DNA of 64,000 nt from Halobacillus shinanisalinarum (GTDB taxonomy: Bacteria; Bacillota; Bacilli; Bacillales; Halobacillaceae). Location of the stretch: positions 992,001 through 1,056,000 of the forward strand of contig NZ_CP095074.1 in the NCBI RefSeq assembly GCF_022919835.1. Reading direction: 5' to 3'. Made by a program: the position numbers and the translations under genes. Below are positions 18,341-26,856 of this stretch, in pieces; the first letter of the stretch is position 1, and every line of letters begins with the position of its first letter. Below the pieces are notes generated by a model. That model was not told where the DNA came from. It did not search any database and saw only the letters and a program-made list of their open reading frames with translations.

Positions 18341-19414
18341 TTGTGGAACCAAACGAAATTAACCGAAACGTTAGACATTAAGTTTCCAATTATCCAAGCA
18401 GGCATGGCTGGCGGAGTCACTACGTCAGAAATTGTAGCCTCTGTTTCAAATGCCGGGGCACTAGGGTCGCTAGGAGCAGGGTATATGGACCCTAAGGAAA
18501 TGCAGACGCTCATTCAAGACATTAAACAAAAGACGAAACATCCATTTGCAGTAAATGTATTTGTTCCCGAAACACCAAAACACAACCCAGAACAAATAGA
18601 AAAAGCCAACAAGCTGTTACAGCCTTTCTTAAATGACTTAGCAATAAAAGCAAACGATGGTGAAGTCCCCCGTGTATTTGAGCAGCAAATCGACAAAATC
18701 ATTGAAGAGCAAGTGCCGATTTGCAGCTTTACGTTCGGGATTCCATCCAAACCTGTGATCGATAAATTAAAAGAACATCATATTTTGTTAGTTGGCACAG
18801 CAACTACCGTCAAAGAAGCGATTCTAAATGAAGAAGCAGGAATGGATGCAGTGGTTGCTCAAGGAAGTGAAGCCGGAGGACATCGAGGGACATTCGATCG
18901 TCCATTTGAAAACTCCATGATCGGAACAATGTCGTTGGTACCTCAGACGGTTGATCATGTGTCTATTCCTGTCATTGCCGCTGGCGGGATAATGGATGCC
19001 CGCGGCGTAATCGCTGCCCTGATGTTGGGTGCTCAAGGAGTGCAAATGGGAACTGCCTTTGTTACTAGTGAAGAGAGCGGAGCTAAGAAGCAACATAAGG
19101 AAGCGATTACTACTAGTACAGAAGACGCTACTACAGTGACCACTACATTTAGCGGGAAACCAGCCAGAGGGATAGATAACCAGTTCATTCAGGAGATGCG
19201 CCAACACGAGAATATTTTGCCGGATTATCCTATTCAGAACACATTAACAAAAGGGATAAGAAAGGCAGCTGCTGAACAAAACAAACCTCACTATATGTCG
19301 CTCTGGGCTGGACAGAGTCCACTACTCAGCCAGAAAACATCTGCAACAGATCTTTTATTAAGTATCATAAAAGATACAGAAGTGATTCTCACAACATTTA
19401 ATAACGATTCATAA
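18341..19414 (+). CDS. Nitronate monooxygenase (2-nitropropane dioxygenase family)
   Basis: This 357-residue FMN enzyme oxidises alkyl nitronates such as propionate-3-nitronate in the cytoplasm. It is a TIM barrel with the N-terminal block PIIQAGMAGG, the catalytic-His segment SEAGGHRG near residue 183, and the phosphate-binding loops PVIAAGGIMDARG and GAQGVQMGTAFV. I place the start at TTG 18341, which has GGAGG eight bases upstream; no better ATG or GTG is found. It is alone between two terminators. FabK enoyl reductases share this fold, but the sequence reads as a nitronate monooxygenase. Confidence 0.85.
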   Translation: MWNQTKLTETLDIKFPIIQAGMAGGVTTSEIVASVSNAGALGSLGAGYMDPKEMQTLIQDIKQKTKHPFAVNVFVPETPKHNPEQIEKANKLLQPFLNDLAIKANDGEVPRVFEQQIDKIIEEQVPICSFTFGIPSKPVIDKLKEHHILLVGTATTVKEAILNEEAGMDAVVAQGSEAGGHRGTFDRPFENSMIGTMSLVPQTVDHVSIPVIAAGGIMDARGVIAALMLGAQGVQMGTAFVTSEESGAKKQHKEAITTSTEDATTVTTTFSGKPARGIDNQFIQEMRQHENILPDYPIQNTLTKGIRKAAAEQNKPHYMSLWAGQSPLLSQKTSATDLLLSIIKDTEVILTTFNNDS

Positions 19415-19446
19415 ACAGGCTGTTCTTCCCCCGACAGCCTGTTTTT
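19415..19446 (+). terminator. Terminator of the nitronate monooxygenase gene
   Basis: A 9-bp perfect stem ACAGGCTGT / ACAGCCTGT (19415-19423, 19434-19442) is followed by T residues, directly after the stop codon. Confidence 0.85.
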
Positions 19447-19578
19447 CATTCAACCTTATCTCTTCTAGAGGACAAAGTCACCCCATCCAAACACAATCAC
19501 TAAACTCATAGGTGGTTAACCAATATCGTCCTCCTTCATATAGCTATAAGAGCACTAATTTATATGGAGGCGGGCGCC

Positions 19579-20111
19579 ATGACATTACCAGTTGTAGATT
19601 TAGGATTAATGGCCGAACATTTGACCACACATAAAGGGATAATTAGTAAACTTAAACGTTACCACAGCATGGTATCCATCGTAGCCTTGAAAGAGATCCT
19701 CAGCATACAAAAAATACGATGAGTGCTCACGTCAGAGTGATGTTAACCTTGATGAATCCCTACCATAGTGGATATGTTGAAGTACCCCCTTTGCTGTATT
19801 CTATGAAAAACCCATCTTCTGCCGACGCATTCGGCCACCACAGTTTTTCTCATGATAACAAATGGATCGCTCTAGAATCACATGCTGCATCAAAGTCTAT
19901 GGCAGAAACAAACTTTACCTCTGCCCTTATGATGAGGGACACAAATGTTAGGTATGCCCATATTGAAATGGCATTACAGCAGATAACATTGCAAGAAGGT
20001 TTTGCAGAAGTGATTAAGCAAAGAGGATGGTCATTCTCACCCCATGTTGGTGTAGCTGATCAAATCAACACTTACCAGCATTTTCAGACCCTTTTTCATG
20101 AATACAATTAA
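19579..20111 (+). pseudogene. Spore coat (CotF-like?) protein gene with a -1 frameshift
   Basis: A well-started frame (ATG 19579 after GGAGG) stops at 19722 after 47 codons. A second frame opening at 19719 runs on to 20111 but has no ribosome binding site. Adding one base to the A6 run at about 19708-19713 joins them into a single 177-residue protein without a stop. The joined protein is largely helical and His-rich, has no signal peptide, and its C-terminal part (MALQQITLQEGFAEV... RGWSFSP) resembles the Coat F helical family of spore proteins. That assignment is tentative. An overlapping two-gene arrangement (ATGA) is possible but less likely. Confidence 0.5.
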
Positions 20112-20116
20112 TACAA

Positions 20117-20173
20117 ACAAAAATAGGAAACCGCCATTCTCCCGAAAAGGTAATTGGCAGTTTCCTATTTTTG
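20117..20173. terminator. Bidirectional terminator between coat-like and D,D-carboxypeptidase genes
   Basis: A long stem (20117-20136 with 20155-20173, one C-A mismatch) has A and T runs at its base and lies between convergent genes. Confidence 0.85.
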
Positions 20174-20177
20174 TTTC

Positions 20178-21329
20178 TCAAGTATACTTATAGAACAAAT
20201 CAACAATACTTAAACCAATACTGATGAACAAATTGGGAAGCTGGTTCTCCATTGGTAACCCAGAATCCACCGTGCTCATACTTTTTGCTTGTCTAACATC
20301 TTCTGTATCATTATTAATTTCACTTAGTTGAAAGGAGGATAGGATCTTACCATTCTGATCGGTAATATGCAAGCTGCCGTCTTCTTTCACTTCTTTTTTC
20401 ACTTGCTCATTTAATGGATGAGTAAAATATAACTTTTTTGAGGTTATATAATCTGTTCCCTCACCCACAAATGTTGTCCCTTTTGGAATACTGGAAGTCT
20501 CGAAATTTCCGAATCCATACTCCAGTAACTTCATTGTATCATTATATGCGCCCCGTTGAGCATCACTATTCAAAGTGATAATAATTAAACTAACGTTCTC
20601 TTTCTTAGCCGTGGTAGCCAAAGTGAATCCCGACTGATCCACATAACCGGTTTTTCCACCTGTGATAATTTCCTCGTATGGCTTTTTCCTCATTAGTTTA
20701 TGATGGGAAAAAAGTGTTGTATCCCAGGCCTCACCACTCCATTCAAACTTTTTTGTGCCAAATATGTTTCTAAACACTTCATTTTCCATGGCATACCGAG
20801 TAATGGTTGCTAAGTCTTCTGCTGTAGTTACATGTTCAGAGTTAAAAAGGCCGTGGGGATTTTTAAAATGGGTGTTTTTTACACCAATGTCATTCTTTAA
20901 GTAGTTGTTTATCTCAGTAGCGAACTGATCCACAGTGCCACTCAGGTGTTCAGCAATCGCTACACCAGCATCATTACCTGAATTGATCAACAACCCCTGA
21001 AGGAGTTTCTTTAGAGTTACTTGTTCCCCTTCTTCAAGATAGACCCTAGTACCCTCAGTATGCCTTGCGTTTTTGCTGACTGTAACCTTCTCATCTAGGT
21101 CAGCATTTTCTATCGTGTAAATGGCGGTTGCAATTTTAGTTAGGCTAGCAGGATACTTTTGGGCCTTCGCATTCTTCTCGTAAATTACTTCGCCCGACTT
21201 GGCATCCATAACAATGGCAGCTTCGCTTACTATGGTTGGGGGAGAGGCATCCGATTGAGCAAATGTCGTGGGAACCAATAACGAATAGATAGTTATTACA
21301 GCTGTTATGATCAGTAGCATTTTTTTCAT
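20178..21329 (-). CDS. D-alanyl-D-alanine carboxypeptidase (PBP5/DacF family)
   Basis: This exported 383-residue low-molecular-mass penicillin-binding protein trims the terminal D-Ala from peptidoglycan stem peptides. After a signal peptide (cleavage near FAQS, residue 24) come the active-site motifs SLTK near residue 62, SGN near 118 and KTG near 222, followed by a C-terminal beta-rich domain. The last 20 residues (NLFISIGLSIVDLFYKYT) look like an amphipathic membrane anchor. ATG 21329 follows GGGGAGG; a start 12 codons upstream would lie before that site. Which paralogue it is (dacA, dacB, dacF) cannot be settled here. Confidence 0.9.
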   Translation of the reverse strand: MKKMLLIITAVITIYSLLVPTTFAQSDASPPTIVSEAAIVMDAKSGEVIYEKNAKAQKYPASLTKIATAIYTIENADLDEKVTVSKNARHTEGTRVYLEEGEQVTLKKLLQGLLINSGNDAGVAIAEHLSGTVDQFATEINNYLKNDIGVKNTHFKNPHGLFNSEHVTTAEDLATITRYAMENEVFRNIFGTKKFEWSGEAWDTTLFSHHKLMRKKPYEEIITGGKTGYVDQSGFTLATTAKKENVSLIIITLNSDAQRGAYNDTMKLLEYGFGNFETSSIPKGTTFVGEGTDYITSKKLYFTHPLNEQVKKEVKEDGSLHITDQNGKILSSFQLSEINNDTEDVRQAKSMSTVDSGLPMENQLPNLFISIGLSIVDLFYKYT

Positions 21330-21433
21330 GTTATTGCCTCCCCATACTATTAATATAAACTTCATAAAACTGAATTACCTAACTTTCTGCTTGCTTATAA
21401 AAAATAATACCTTGAAGTTTTGCACACCACTCC

Positions 21434-21473
21434 GAAAAATGCACACCATGTCCGTCTATCGACATGGTGTGCA
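21434..21473 (-). terminator. Terminator of the M23 peptidase gene
   Basis: A perfect 13-bp stem (21440-21452 with 21461-21473, 8-base loop) is followed on the minus strand by ATTTTT. The first nine bases of one arm recur as a direct repeat at 21421-21429. Confidence 0.85.
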
Positions 21474-21493
21474 TTACTTATTGCTTTTATCAT

Positions 21494-22942
21494 CTAGAAG
21501 TTTACATAGTTTCTAGGGTTAGTAGAATTACTCTTTGATGCATTCCAAGAACCTTCATGTAATTCAAAATGCAAGTGTGGTCCGGTGGAATTACCAGTTG
21601 TACCCATCAGACCAAGTTGTGTCCCTTTACTTACAGATTGACCGGTGCTTACATTACGGTTTTGCATATGGGCATAAACAGTTGTGTATACTTGTCCATC
21701 AATATAGTGTGTAATAAATACAACATTTCCATAACTGCTAGAATAATAGGATTTTAATACTGTACCGGAAGCAGCCGCTACAACTGGTCTTCCGTTCCCT
21801 CCAATATCAATCCCTGGATGTTGGCTTCCCCCGCGGGGACCATATCCAGAAGTAACAGGGCCGCTGGCTGGACGCATGAAATTACTACTAGAAGCGACTG
21901 GCGCAGGTGTTGGCTCTGGAGCAGGTGAACTGCTTGCACTTACGCTGTTAGAGTTAGAGCTAGAGCCAGAGTCGGAGTCGGAGTTAGCGTCAGAACTGCC
22001 AGCTTGTGCTTCTTTGGCTGCAGCAGCTTCTCTTTGTCTTTCAAGTTCACGCTGTCTTTCCAGCTCCTGTTGTCTCTCAATCTCTGCTTGGATTTGTGAC
22101 TGTTCACTTTTTGCATTTTCAATTGCCTGTTGTATCGTTGCTTCCTGATTACTCAATATCGATTGTTCTTCTTCTAGATCCATTTTATGCTTGTGAAGCT
22201 GTTCATGCTGAAGTTCAAGATCAGCCATCAGCTCTTCTTTTTCTGCTAATTTCCCATCAAGTTCCTGCTTAATAGCATCTAATTCTTGTTTCTGTTTCTC
22301 TAATTCCTGCTTTTGCTTCTCTAATTCTTGCTTTCTTTCTTCTACTTCAACTTTCTTTTCCTCTAGCAGTTTTTTCTCAGCCATATGGGTATCCATGATA
22401 TCTTTGTCCTGGTCCATAATCGTTGTTACTGCAGATGCGCGATCAATGAAATCCCCAAAGTTTTGGGAGCCCATAATTACTTCTAAATATTTAATGTCTC
22501 CACCGCTTTGCTGCATAGCACGTAAACGCTCTGTTAAAAGCTCTTCTCTTTTCTCAATACGTTTCTTGAGTGCTTTTATTTCTTCTTCCAACTTTTTGAT
22601 CTCTGCTTCATTTCTCTGAATGGCTTCTTCATTTTTTTTAATCTCGTCTTCTTTAGCGCGAAGTTTTTCTTGAGTCTCTGATAGTTCCTTATCAATTGAA
22701 GCGATCTGAGACTCTGTTTCTGACTGCTCTTCTTCATTCTCTGAAATTTTACTTTGAGTTTCTTCTTTCTTCTCTGAAATCTCACCTTGCTGTTCATTTA
22801 CACTGCCTTGTTCACCTTGTAAGTCATTTAACTTGTCTTTCACGTTATCTAGTTCTGAATTGGCCAATACACTTCCCGTTGTGGATAGTAGGGACCCTGC
22901 TACGAATAAAACCGCAAACATTGCTGTGTTTATCTTTTTCAT
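21494..22942 (-). CDS. Secreted coiled-coil M23 (LytM) peptidase, candidate FtsEX partner
   Basis: The 482-residue exported protein has a signal peptide (cleavage near VLAN, residue 29), about 250 residues of Glu/Lys/Gln-rich coiled coil, a Ser/Ala/Pro linker (about 315-350) and a C-terminal M23 domain with zinc motifs HPGID and HLHFELH, so the catalytic site looks intact. It cleaves peptidoglycan cross-bridges or stem peptides. It lies 24 bases after ftsX in the same operon. Coiled-coil hydrolases such as EnvC-class activators, PcsB and CwlO are regulated by FtsEX, so a direct link is plausible. ATG 22942 follows AAAGGA. Confidence 0.87.
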   Translation of the reverse strand: MKKINTAMFAVLFVAGSLLSTTGSVLANSELDNVKDKLNDLQGEQGSVNEQQGEISEKKEETQSKISENEEEQSETESQIASIDKELSETQEKLRAKEDEIKKNEEAIQRNEAEIKKLEEEIKALKKRIEKREELLTERLRAMQQSGGDIKYLEVIMGSQNFGDFIDRASAVTTIMDQDKDIMDTHMAEKKLLEEKKVEVEERKQELEKQKQELEKQKQELDAIKQELDGKLAEKEELMADLELQHEQLHKHKMDLEEEQSILSNQEATIQQAIENAKSEQSQIQAEIERQQELERQRELERQREAAAAKEAQAGSSDANSDSDSGSSSNSNSVSASSSPAPEPTPAPVASSSNFMRPASGPVTSGYGPRGGSQHPGIDIGGNGRPVVAAASGTVLKSYYSSSYGNVVFITHYIDGQVYTTVYAHMQNRNVSTGQSVSKGTQLGLMGTTGNSTGPHLHFELHEGSWNASKSNSTNPRNYVNF

Positions 22943-22966
22943 CGAATCCTTTCTCCTCCCCATATC

Positions 22967-23860
22967 TTATACTTTTAAGAATTTACGAACACTCATTACG
23001 CTTCCCCAAACGCCAATGAAGGCCCCAATTGCCAAAATAATTCCTGATAGCTGCAAGGCAAATGGATAAAATGGCAGCAGTTCAATAAATTCAAATTGAA
23101 TCTTATCTCGCAAGTTGAAATAAAGATAATAATACCCTGTACCTACCGCAGCAATTGGAATAATTGATCCAAGGACACCTAATAGCAGTCCCTCGATAAA
23201 AAACGGCCAACGGATAAACGAATTCGTTGCTCCAACCAGTTTCATAATTCCAATTTCCTTGCGTCGAGCGATAATTGTTATTTTGATCGTATTTGAAATA
23301 AGAAAGATAGCTGTAAAGACAAGTCCAATAATTAATGCCAGTCCGATTGTTCTTGCATATTGGTTAAACTGGAAAATCTGCTGAGCGACTTCTTCACCGT
23401 AATCTACCTGATACACATGCTCCATCTGTTCTATTTCTTCCGCTATATCAACCGCATCTATAAGGTTTTCCGGTTTAATAACAAACGCGTCATTTAAAGG
23501 GTTACTTTGTTTAAATAATTCAAAAGCTTGTCCCTTATCACCAAGACTATCAATCAGTTGATTTAATTCTTCTTCTTTTGAAGAAAAAGAAATCGCTCCA
23601 ACTTCAGAAATGTCCTCAATTTGTTCCCTTAGATTAGTAATTTGCTCCTCTGAAGCTGTCAGCTCAAGTAAGACTTTAACTTCTACATCATCTTCAATAT
23701 TTGACGCGATCTCGTTCAAATTAAGCATGAGTGCCAAAAAAACACCGACAAGCAACAGTGTTGTCGTCACAGCTCCAATCGCGGAAACAGTCATCCATCC
23801 GTTACGCCAAACACTTTTACTTCCTTCACGTGTGTGTCTGCCGAGGGTTCTAAATTTCAT
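22967..23860 (-). CDS. ftsX: Cell division ABC transporter permease FtsX
   Basis: FtsX pairs with FtsE in a mechanotransmission complex that switches on peptidoglycan hydrolases. The 297-residue protein has an N-terminal cytoplasmic segment, TM1 (about 25-47), a large extracellular loop (about 48-165) and three more helices, the standard FtsX topology and length. ATG 23860 lies inside the end of ftsE (11-bp overlap) and has GGGGGG upstream. An ATG eight codons earlier is also in frame but lies further inside ftsE. Confidence 0.95.
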   Translation of the reverse strand: MKFRTLGRHTREGSKSVWRNGWMTVSAIGAVTTTLLLVGVFLALMLNLNEIASNIEDDVEVKVLLELTASEEQITNLREQIEDISEVGAISFSSKEEELNQLIDSLGDKGQAFELFKQSNPLNDAFVIKPENLIDAVDIAEEIEQMEHVYQVDYGEEVAQQIFQFNQYARTIGLALIIGLVFTAIFLISNTIKITIIARRKEIGIMKLVGATNSFIRWPFFIEGLLLGVLGSIIPIAAVGTGYYYLYFNLRDKIQFEFIELLPFYPFALQLSGIILAIGAFIGVWGSVMSVRKFLKV

Positions 23861-24536
23861 AGCCGTATTCCCCCCGTGCTTCATCCCTTACGATTTGCCC
23901 ATCCTCAATTGCAATCACACGTCTGCGTATGGTGTTTACAATCTCTTGACTATGAGTAGCCATAAGAACTGTAGTCCCATTTCCGTTAATTTCCTCTAGG
24001 ATGTGCATGATTTCCCATGAGGTATCAGGATCCAAGTTCCCCGTGGGTTCGTCTGCAATGAGCAGTTTCGGATGATTGACAATTGCACGTGCGATCGATA
24101 CTCTCTGTTGCTCTCCCCCAGACAATTCATCGGGAATAAACCGAGCCTTATTTTTCAAACGCACTTGATCCAGAACGTCCATAACGCGACGTCGAATTTG
24201 ATTTGGAGATTCTTCAATAACCTCTAAAGCAAATGCGACGTTTTCATAAACGGTTAATCTGGGAAGTAATCGAAAATCTTGGTAAACTACACCAATATTT
24301 CGGCGTAAATATGGAACTTTCCGCTCTTTAATCGTTGCTAAATTATAATCGTTAACAATAACTGACCCTTCACTTGGCTTTTCTTCACGGAACATCAACT
24401 TCGTAAAAGTTGACTTCCCTGCACCACTTGGACCAACTATATAAACAAATTCCCCTTGATCAATATGTACATCGACTCCATTTAAAGCCGTAACACCATT
24501 AGGATAAGTCTTGTAGACTCCCTTCATTTCTATCAT
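23850..24536 (-). CDS. ftsE: Cell division ATP-binding protein FtsE
   Basis: The 228-residue ATPase of FtsEX has Walker A GPSGAGKST near residue 36, the Q-loop VYQDFRLLP, signature LSGGEQQR near 140, Walker B LLIADEPTGNLD and the H-loop MATHS. ATG 24536 follows AAGGTGA at a good distance. It is first in ftsE-ftsX-M23, driven by the extended -10 promoter at 24623-24631. In B. subtilis the same neighbourhood contains ftsEX upstream of ctpB and minJ. Confidence 0.96.
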   Translation of the reverse strand: MIEMKGVYKTYPNGVTALNGVDVHIDQGEFVYIVGPSGAGKSTFTKLMFREEKPSEGSVIVNDYNLATIKERKVPYLRRNIGVVYQDFRLLPRLTVYENVAFALEVIEESPNQIRRRVMDVLDQVRLKNKARFIPDELSGGEQQRVSIARAIVNHPKLLIADEPTGNLDPDTSWEIMHILEEINGNGTTVLMATHSQEIVNTIRRRVIAIEDGQIVRDEARGEYGYEI

Positions 24537-24894
24537 ATTGCTTCACCTTAACTCCTTAATTGTTGTCACTCTAAGCTGCCATTTCTTCAATCAATGTAAC
24601 GTACAAGTCACAGTCCTCGTTCATTATAACATCTAATTTCGATATTATTAGACATAAAATTATTACATTTATATTTCAAGAATATCGTGATATAGATAAA
24701 ATTCGTCAAATCTTTTAAAAATCCTGCCGGCTTTTGGAGAGCTGATAACCGTTAAAATACCGTGATATCAGAGATATTTCCGATAGTGGGAAAATACATA
24801 ATGTGAAATTCTGATTTGCAATTTTAAAAAAATGGCATACAGCCGCTAAAAAACCCGACTGAATTTCAGTCGGGTTCATTAAGTATAAAGATTC
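24537..24894 (-). promoter_or_regulatory. Leader and promoter region of ftsE operon
   Basis: This 358-base AT-rich gap holds an extended -10 element TGTTATAAT on the minus strand (24631 down to 24623), about 85 bases ahead of ftsE, with no clear -35, and the cccB terminator at its far end. Nothing else was recognised in it. Confidence 0.5.
24848..24876 (-). terminator. Terminator of cccB
   Basis: Twelve-base arms (24852-24863 with 24865-24876) form a hairpin, followed on the minus strand by T residues. It lies just beyond the cccB stop codon. Confidence 0.82.
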
Positions 24895-25263
24895 TTATTT
24901 CTTTGCTGCTAACCAGTTGGCCAAGTTTTCAACATTTTCCACGTTTCCACCTTGGGCCGGCATTTGGCCTTTACCATTTTTAATAATATCAGCAATTTCA
25001 TCTGCAGAATATTTAGATCCAACTTGAGTTAGGTTAGGGCCTACTGCTCCTGTAAGATCCCCGCCGTGACAACTGGCACAGCTTTGCTCATAAGCTTGCT
25101 CTGCTGCTTGAGTATCAACGTCTCCACCAGCTTGCTCCTGACTCGTTGAACCTCCCCCGTTATCTCCTCCGCCAGTGTCAGTCCCTTCATCACCGCCTCC
25201 GCCTCCACAGGCACCTAAGACTAATGCTGTTCCAAACAATGCTGTTAACAATTTCTTATTCAT
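24895..25263 (-). CDS. cccB: Cytochrome c-551, membrane-anchored lipoprotein
   Basis: CccB is a small c-type cytochrome bound to the outer face of the membrane by a lipid. The 122-residue precursor has lipobox LGAC near residue 20, a Gly/Asp-rich flexible linker, and a cytochrome c domain with heme attachment motif CASCH (near residue 64) and the axial Met in [11 protein letters not shown] 25263 has AAGGAGG at ideal spacing. Length and layout match Bacillaceae CccB. It has its own terminator and is separate from ftsE. Confidence 0.92.
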   Translation of the reverse strand: MNKKLLTALFGTALVLGACGGGGGDEGTDTGGGDNGGGSTSQEQAGGDVDTQAAEQAYEQSCASCHGGDLTGAVGPNLTQVGSKYSADEIADIIKNGKGQMPAQGGNVENVENLANWLAAKK

Positions 25264-25681
25264 TCTTGTACCTCCTTGTAGATAAAAATAGCCATGATAG
25301 TTTTTAGTATAACCCATTTAAATTGCTTTAAAACCATTTTCTTCTAAAGATTTCCTTCTAGGGACAACACATATAGCTAAAACCTAATAAGATCTGTTTA
25401 TAGTGTAACCATCTTTATAATTTTGATGCTTCTTTTTCAACAAATTCTTGAAGACCTCGTTACGCATATCCTTCCTCGACCATATACTGAATTGTCGGCT
25501 TGTCCACAATTGTAAGTATTTCTTTCGGCATCGCTTTCGTGGCAGGAAAGAAGGGGTTTAGGTTGCGCGATTGAGCCGCTATTTAGTTTTATTCGTGACT
25601 TTCTCATTATTTCCGCGAAGAAAGTTTCATATTCAAACGCAAAAACGAAAATCCCTTGTCTAAGCATGACAAGGGGAACGA
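25264..25681. other. Intergenic region between cccB and prfB
   Basis: This 418-base gap contains the prfB terminator (hairpin arms 25653-25660 and 25668-25675 with a minus-strand T run to 25646) and, towards cccB, only AT-rich sequence. A 76-codon minus-strand frame (25437-25667) has no ribosome binding site and odd composition, and overlaps the terminator, so it is not called. Confidence 0.6.
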
Positions 25682-26783
25682 TTAATTCATTTTAGATCGT
25701 AAATAAGCATTTATAAATTTATCGAGTTCACCGTCCATGACAGCCTGGGAGTTCCCATTTTCTACATTCGTACGGTGGTCCTTTACCATCGAATAAGGAT
25801 GAAAAACGTAAGAACGAATTTGACTGCCCCAGCCGATTTCTTTCTGCTCGCCACGGATGTCGTCAATCTCAGCTTGCTGGCGCTCGATTTCCAACTGGTA
25901 GAGCTTAGACTTTAACATCTTCATTGCCTGCTCACGGTTTTTAATTTGAGAACGCTCGGACTGACAAGTAACCACCGTGTTTGTTGGGAGGTGAGTGATT
26001 CGAACAGCTGAATCTGTCGTGTTGACATGCTGCCCGCCCGCCCCGCTTGAACGGTAAGTATCAATCTTCAAGTCCTCTGTCCGCACATCAATTTCAATTT
26101 CATCATTAAATTCTGGCATGGTTTCACACGACACAAATGAAGTGTGACGGCGGCCGGAAGAATCAAATGGCGAGATACGCACGAGGCGGTGTACTCCCTT
26201 TTCAGCCTTCAAATAACCGTATGCGTTGTGGCCTTTAATGAGTAAGGTAACACTTTTCACTCCCGCTTCATCTCCAGCAAGATAATCCATCGTTTGTACG
26301 GAGAATCCTTTTTTCTCGGCCCACCTTGTGTACATACGCAAAAGCATGCTTGCCCAGTCTTGAGACTCGGTCCCACCTGCGCCTGGGTGCAGTTCGAGGA
26401 TCGCATTGTTTTTATCGTAAGGTTCACTTAACAAAATGTTGAGTTCAAATTGATTTAAGTCAGATGTCAATTTTCCAACTTGCTCTTCAAGTTCTGCACG
26501 AAGATCTTCATCCTCTTCTTCTTTAACCAACTCATAAGACACTTCAAGGTTCTCATGGGTTTCCTCGTGATCCTCAAGGGTATGGACCAGTCCCTTCAAA
26601 GCATTTACTTCATTAATCACCGTTTGAGCGGTATCCTGGTCATCCCAAAATCCGGGTTCAGTCATTTGTTCTTCAAGCTCAGCAATGCGTATCTTCTTTT
26701 GATCGGCGTCAAAGAGACCCCCTGAAATCAGCTAACTGCTTAGCTGTATTATCTAACTCGTGGCGAATTTCTGCCATATCCAT
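25682..26783 (-). CDS. prfB: Peptide chain release factor 2, expressed by programmed +1 frameshift
   Basis: RF2 recognises UAA and UGA and triggers peptide release. Translation starts at ATG 26783 (AGGAG upstream), reads 24 codons, meets TGA at 26709-26711, shifts +1 there, and continues to 25682 to give 366 residues, the B. subtilis length. The second frame carries the SPF anticodon motif (RISPFDSSG) and the catalytic GGQ (GAGGQHVN). A shorter gene starting at ATG 26665 would lack the N-terminal domain and should not be accepted. It follows secA by 73 bases, the conserved secA-prfB pair, and may be partly co-transcribed with it. Confidence 0.97.
26709..26723 (-). promoter_or_regulatory. RF2 programmed +1 frameshift site
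   Basis: On the minus strand the site reads AGGGGG-TCT-CTT-TGA-C: an internal Shine-Dalgarno-like AGGGGG three bases before the slippery CTT codon and an in-frame TGA. Low RF2 slows termination at the TGA and favours the shift, which is the known autoregulatory circuit. Confidence 0.97.
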
Positions 26784-26856
26784 CTAGATCACTCCTATTA
26801 ATGTTCGTTAAACACAAGGCAAGACACTCCCAAGCAGAGAGTGCCTCAATATCCTA

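Noticed and set aside
25437..25667. 76-codon minus-strand ORF between cccB and prfB
   Set aside because: No ribosome binding site; it overlaps the prfB terminator and its composition is not protein-like.
25682..26665. Short prfB starting at ATG 26665
   Set aside because: The true start and programmed frameshift lie upstream; the short form lacks the N-terminal domain.
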